Below, in pieces: positions 61,474-64,000 of a stretch of 64,000 bases of DNA; position 1 is the first letter of the stretch; every line of letters begins with the position of its first letter. Under the pieces are notes generated by a model, which searched no databases, was not told the DNA's origin, and saw nothing but the letters and a program-made list of their open reading frames with translations. Source of the DNA: an uncultured Pelagibacteraceae bacterium. GTDB taxonomy: Bacteria > Pseudomonadota > Alphaproteobacteria > Pelagibacterales > Pelagibacteraceae. Both the position numbers and the translations under genes were made by a program. The stretch is taken from the NCBI GenBank assembly GCA_902542975.1, contig CACBWM010000006.1, positions 1 to 64,000 of the forward strand. The letters run 5' to 3'.

Positions 61474-61983
61474 ATGCTTAAATTATACGTTATGCGTCAT
61501 GCAAAATCTAGCTGGGACCACCCAAATCTTGATGATCATGAAAGACCATTAAGTAAACGTGGCGAGAAAAATGCAAAAAAGATTTGTGAATTTTTTGTTA
61601 AAAAAAATTATAAGTTTGATTACATATTACTTTCATCATCAAAAAGAACAAAGAAAACCCTAAAAATTTTATTAAAAAAAATAGATAAACCAAAAAAAAT
61701 TATTTCTTCAAAAAAATTATACTTATCAAGTGAGGATAAAATTATAGATATAATAAAAAAAATACCAAAAAAATATAAATCAGTACTTTTAATTAACCAT
61801 GAACCTACTGTTAGAAATCTAATACGATCACTGACAAAAAATCACAACAACAACCATTTTAAATTATTAAACTACAAATTTCCGACATCGGCATTTGCAA
61901 AAATTTATTTTGATTTTAATGAATGGAATAAATTAGATGGAAATGGTTTAATTAAAGAATTTACTAGACCTAAAGACCTTTAA
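61474..61983 (+). CDS. SixA-like histidine phosphatase
   Basis: LYVMRHAKSSWDHPNLDDHERPLSKRGEKNA (RHG-type); start moved to 61474. Confidence 0.88.
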   Translation: MLKLYVMRHAKSSWDHPNLDDHERPLSKRGEKNAKKICEFFVKKNYKFDYILLSSSKRTKKTLKILLKKIDKPKKIISSKKLYLSSEDKIIDIIKKIPKKYKSVLLINHEPTVRNLIRSLTKNHNNNHFKLLNYKFPTSAFAKIYFDFNEWNKLDGNGLIKEFTRPKDL

Positions 61984-62663
61984 GATTCTAAAGAATAACC
62001 TGCTGATCTTACAGTTCTAATTAAAGGCTTAGTATTATCTATATTAATAGCCTGTCTTAATCTTCTGATATGCACATCGACAGTTCTAGTTTCAACGTAA
62101 ATATTTTCTCCCCAAACATTGTTTAAGAGTTGTTCTCTTGAATATACCCTTTTTGGATTTTTGATAAAAAAATCTAATAATTTAAATTCTGTAGGTCCTA
62201 GAGATATTTCAATGTTATTTCTATAAACTCTTTTTGTTATTCTATCTATTTTTAGATCTGTAAACTCAACAACATCAACGGTGGATTGTGGTTTTGATCT
62301 TCTGAGTAATGATTTAATTCTTGCATTAAGTTCTTTTTGACTAAATGGTTTTGTTACATAATCATCTGCACCTGTATCAAAAGCTCTTAATTTGTCCTCC
62401 TCCTCGCCTTTTGCTGTTAACATTATTACTGGTATGTCATTATGCTTTTTGTCTTTTTTTAAATTTTTACATATTTCAACGCCTGACAAATCGGGCAACA
62501 TCCAATCCATTAATATTAAGTCAGGAAGCTTATCTTTAATTTGTTTAAGCGCATCTTCACCATTTTCACAGAAACTTACTTTGTAACCCTCTTTTTCAAG
62601 GTTATACTTTAGTAGAGTTATTATAGCAGCCTCATCCTCAGCTATAAAAATATGAGCCGACAT
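61980..62663 (-). CDS. phoB: Phosphate regulon response regulator PhoB
   Basis: ILMDWMLPDLSG receiver, OmpR-type winged helix, adjacent to phoU/pstB. Confidence 0.92.
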   Translation of the reverse strand: MSAHIFIAEDEAAIITLLKYNLEKEGYKVSFCENGEDALKQIKDKLPDLILMDWMLPDLSGVEICKNLKKDKKHNDIPVIMLTAKGEEEDKLRAFDTGADDYVTKPFSQKELNARIKSLLRRSKPQSTVDVVEFTDLKIDRITKRVYRNNIEISLGPTEFKLLDFFIKNPKRVYSREQLLNNVWGENIYVETRTVDVHIRRLRQAINIDNTKPLIRTVRSAGYSLES

Positions 62664-62666
62664 ATT

Positions 62667-63374
62667 TTACTTTTCTCCAGTAACAATTGGTTCTGTGCCT
62701 TTTGGTCGATCACCCTCTAGATATTCTCCCTTAACTAAATAATATACTTGCTCAGCAATGTTGGTTGTATGATCACCTATTCTCTCTATATTTTTAGTTA
62801 CAAATAATAAGTGGGTTCCATCACTTAAGTTATTTTCGTTATCTTTTAAATATCTAATCACTTCTTGCATGCATAAATTTGTTAAATCATCAATTTGTTC
62901 GTCGCTTTCCCATACATTAATTGCCATACTCGAAGATCTTTCTAAATATGCATCTAATATTGATTTCAATTGTTTTTGAACATCCGAAGATACTCTTATA
63001 ATAGCATCTACTAAATTTTTTGGTAAATTTTCATTTAACAAAAGAGTTCTTTTAGAAATATTTTTTGCTAAATCACCTATTCTCTCAAGGTCAGAAGATA
63101 TCTTTAAAGCAGTGACTGTTTCTCTAAGATCTATGGCCATAGGTTGTCTTAAAGCAATTAAATTTACTACTTGCTGTTCAATTAAAGTCTCAAATTTATC
63201 AATTTTTTCATCATCTTTAATTACTGCCTCAGCATTATCACTATTTCTTGTAGTAATTGCTTGAATAGCTTTACCCAAAGCTTCTTCACAAAATCCACCC
63301 ATTTTAATTATATTGCTATTTAAATTTTTAAGTTCTTCTTCGTAAGACTTTACTGTATGTGGTGCTTCGGTCAT
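62667..63374 (-). CDS. phoU: Phosphate transport system regulator PhoU
   Basis: SSDLERIGDLAKNI, RIGDHTTNIAEQVYY. Confidence 0.94.
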   Translation of the reverse strand: MTEAPHTVKSYEEELKNLNSNIIKMGGFCEEALGKAIQAITTRNSDNAEAVIKDDEKIDKFETLIEQQVVNLIALRQPMAIDLRETVTALKISSDLERIGDLAKNISKRTLLLNENLPKNLVDAIIRVSSDVQKQLKSILDAYLERSSSMAINVWESDEQIDDLTNLCMQEVIRYLKDNENNLSDGTHLLFVTKNIERIGDHTTNIAEQVYYLVKGEYLEGDRPKGTEPIVTGEK

Positions 63375-64000
63375 TATCCAAACCTCCCTGTGATATAATC
63401 CTGAGTTTTTTTGTTTTCTGGATTCTTAAATATTTTATCAGTAGAACCATGTTCTATCAATTCTCCAAGGTGAAAAAAACCTGTATTTTGTGAAACTCTT
63501 GCAGCTTGTGCCATTGAGTGAGTGACTATTATAATAGTATGGTCTTTTTTTAACTCATCAATTAGTTCTTCTATTTGAGCTGTAGCAATAGGATCTAAAG
63601 CAGAACAAGGCTCGTCCATTAGAATAACTTCAGGTTTAACTGAAATTGCCCTTGCTATACATAATCTTTGTTGTTGTCCACCAGACAAACCAGTACCTGG
63701 TTCATGAAGTCTATCTTTCACCTCTTCCCATAATGCTGCCTTTTTTAAGCTAGTTTCAACTATTTCATCCATTTCATTCTTTGATTGAGCCATACCATGA
63801 ATTGTTGGACCATAAGAAATATTTTCATAAATAGTTTTAGGAAAAGGATTTGGTTTTTGAAAAACCATACCAATTTTTTCTCTTAATCTAACAACATCAC
63901 AACTTTTATCATTGATATCAAAATCATTAATTATAATTTGCCCTTTTACTCTACATATATCAATTACGTCATTCATTCGGTTTAGACATCTTAAAAAAGT
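63374..64000 (-). CDS. pstB: Phosphate ABC transporter ATP-binding protein PstB, partial (N-terminus beyond the window)
   Basis: [34 protein letters not shown]; frame continues upstream as [12 protein letters not shown] to the window edge. Confidence 0.95.
   Translation of the reverse strand, partial: TFLRCLNRMNDVIDICRVKGQIIINDFDINDKSCDVVRLREKIGMVFQKPNPFPKTIYENISYGPTIHGMAQSKNEMDEIVETSLKKAALWEEVKDRLHEPGTGLSGGQQQRLCIARAISVKPEVILMDEPCSALDPIATAQIEELIDELKKDHTIIIVTHSMAQAARVSQNTGFFHLGELIEHGSTDKIFKNPENKKTQDYITGRFG

Overview
The window is a low-GC, densely packed alphaproteobacterial chromosome segment with SAR11/Pelagibacter-like gene content and style (family-level inference from protein sequences, not a database hit). 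Most of it is housekeeping: rplM-rpsI, argC, hom, metY, glpX, nhaA, metG-holB-tmk-dac-mltB, recG, tgt, coaD, gyrA, ssb/uvrA, secDF-yajC, serS, tatABC, scpAB, nagZ, argS, dgt, xthA, znuABC-zur, arsC-aquaporin, ppk-ppx-sixA-phoB-phoU-pstB. There are four tRNAs (Glu, Pro, Ser, Lys). The best non-obvious signals are: (1) a GC-rich island (about 57% GC) at ~10.38-10.56 kb that folds by hand into a 6S-RNA-like rod and overlaps only a spurious ORF; (2) small genes and remnants missed by a 60-aa ORF cutoff: a 59-aa two-TM protein, a 25-aa one-TM ORF, and a NUDIX-like C-terminal remnant in frame after the aquaporin stop; (3) a (TA)n-associated frameshift splitting ctaA; (4) a ~90-bp tandem repeat encoding a His/Asp/Lys-rich zinc-binding tract in ZnuA, with a perfect Zur-like operator in the divergent promoter; (5) an apparently catalytically intact orphan tyrosine integrase near tRNA-Glu; (6) a near-leaderless canonical promoter for rplM-rpsI; (7) an 18-bp perfect palindrome between divergent ssb and uvrA. 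I found no CRISPR array, prophage or clear novel defence system.
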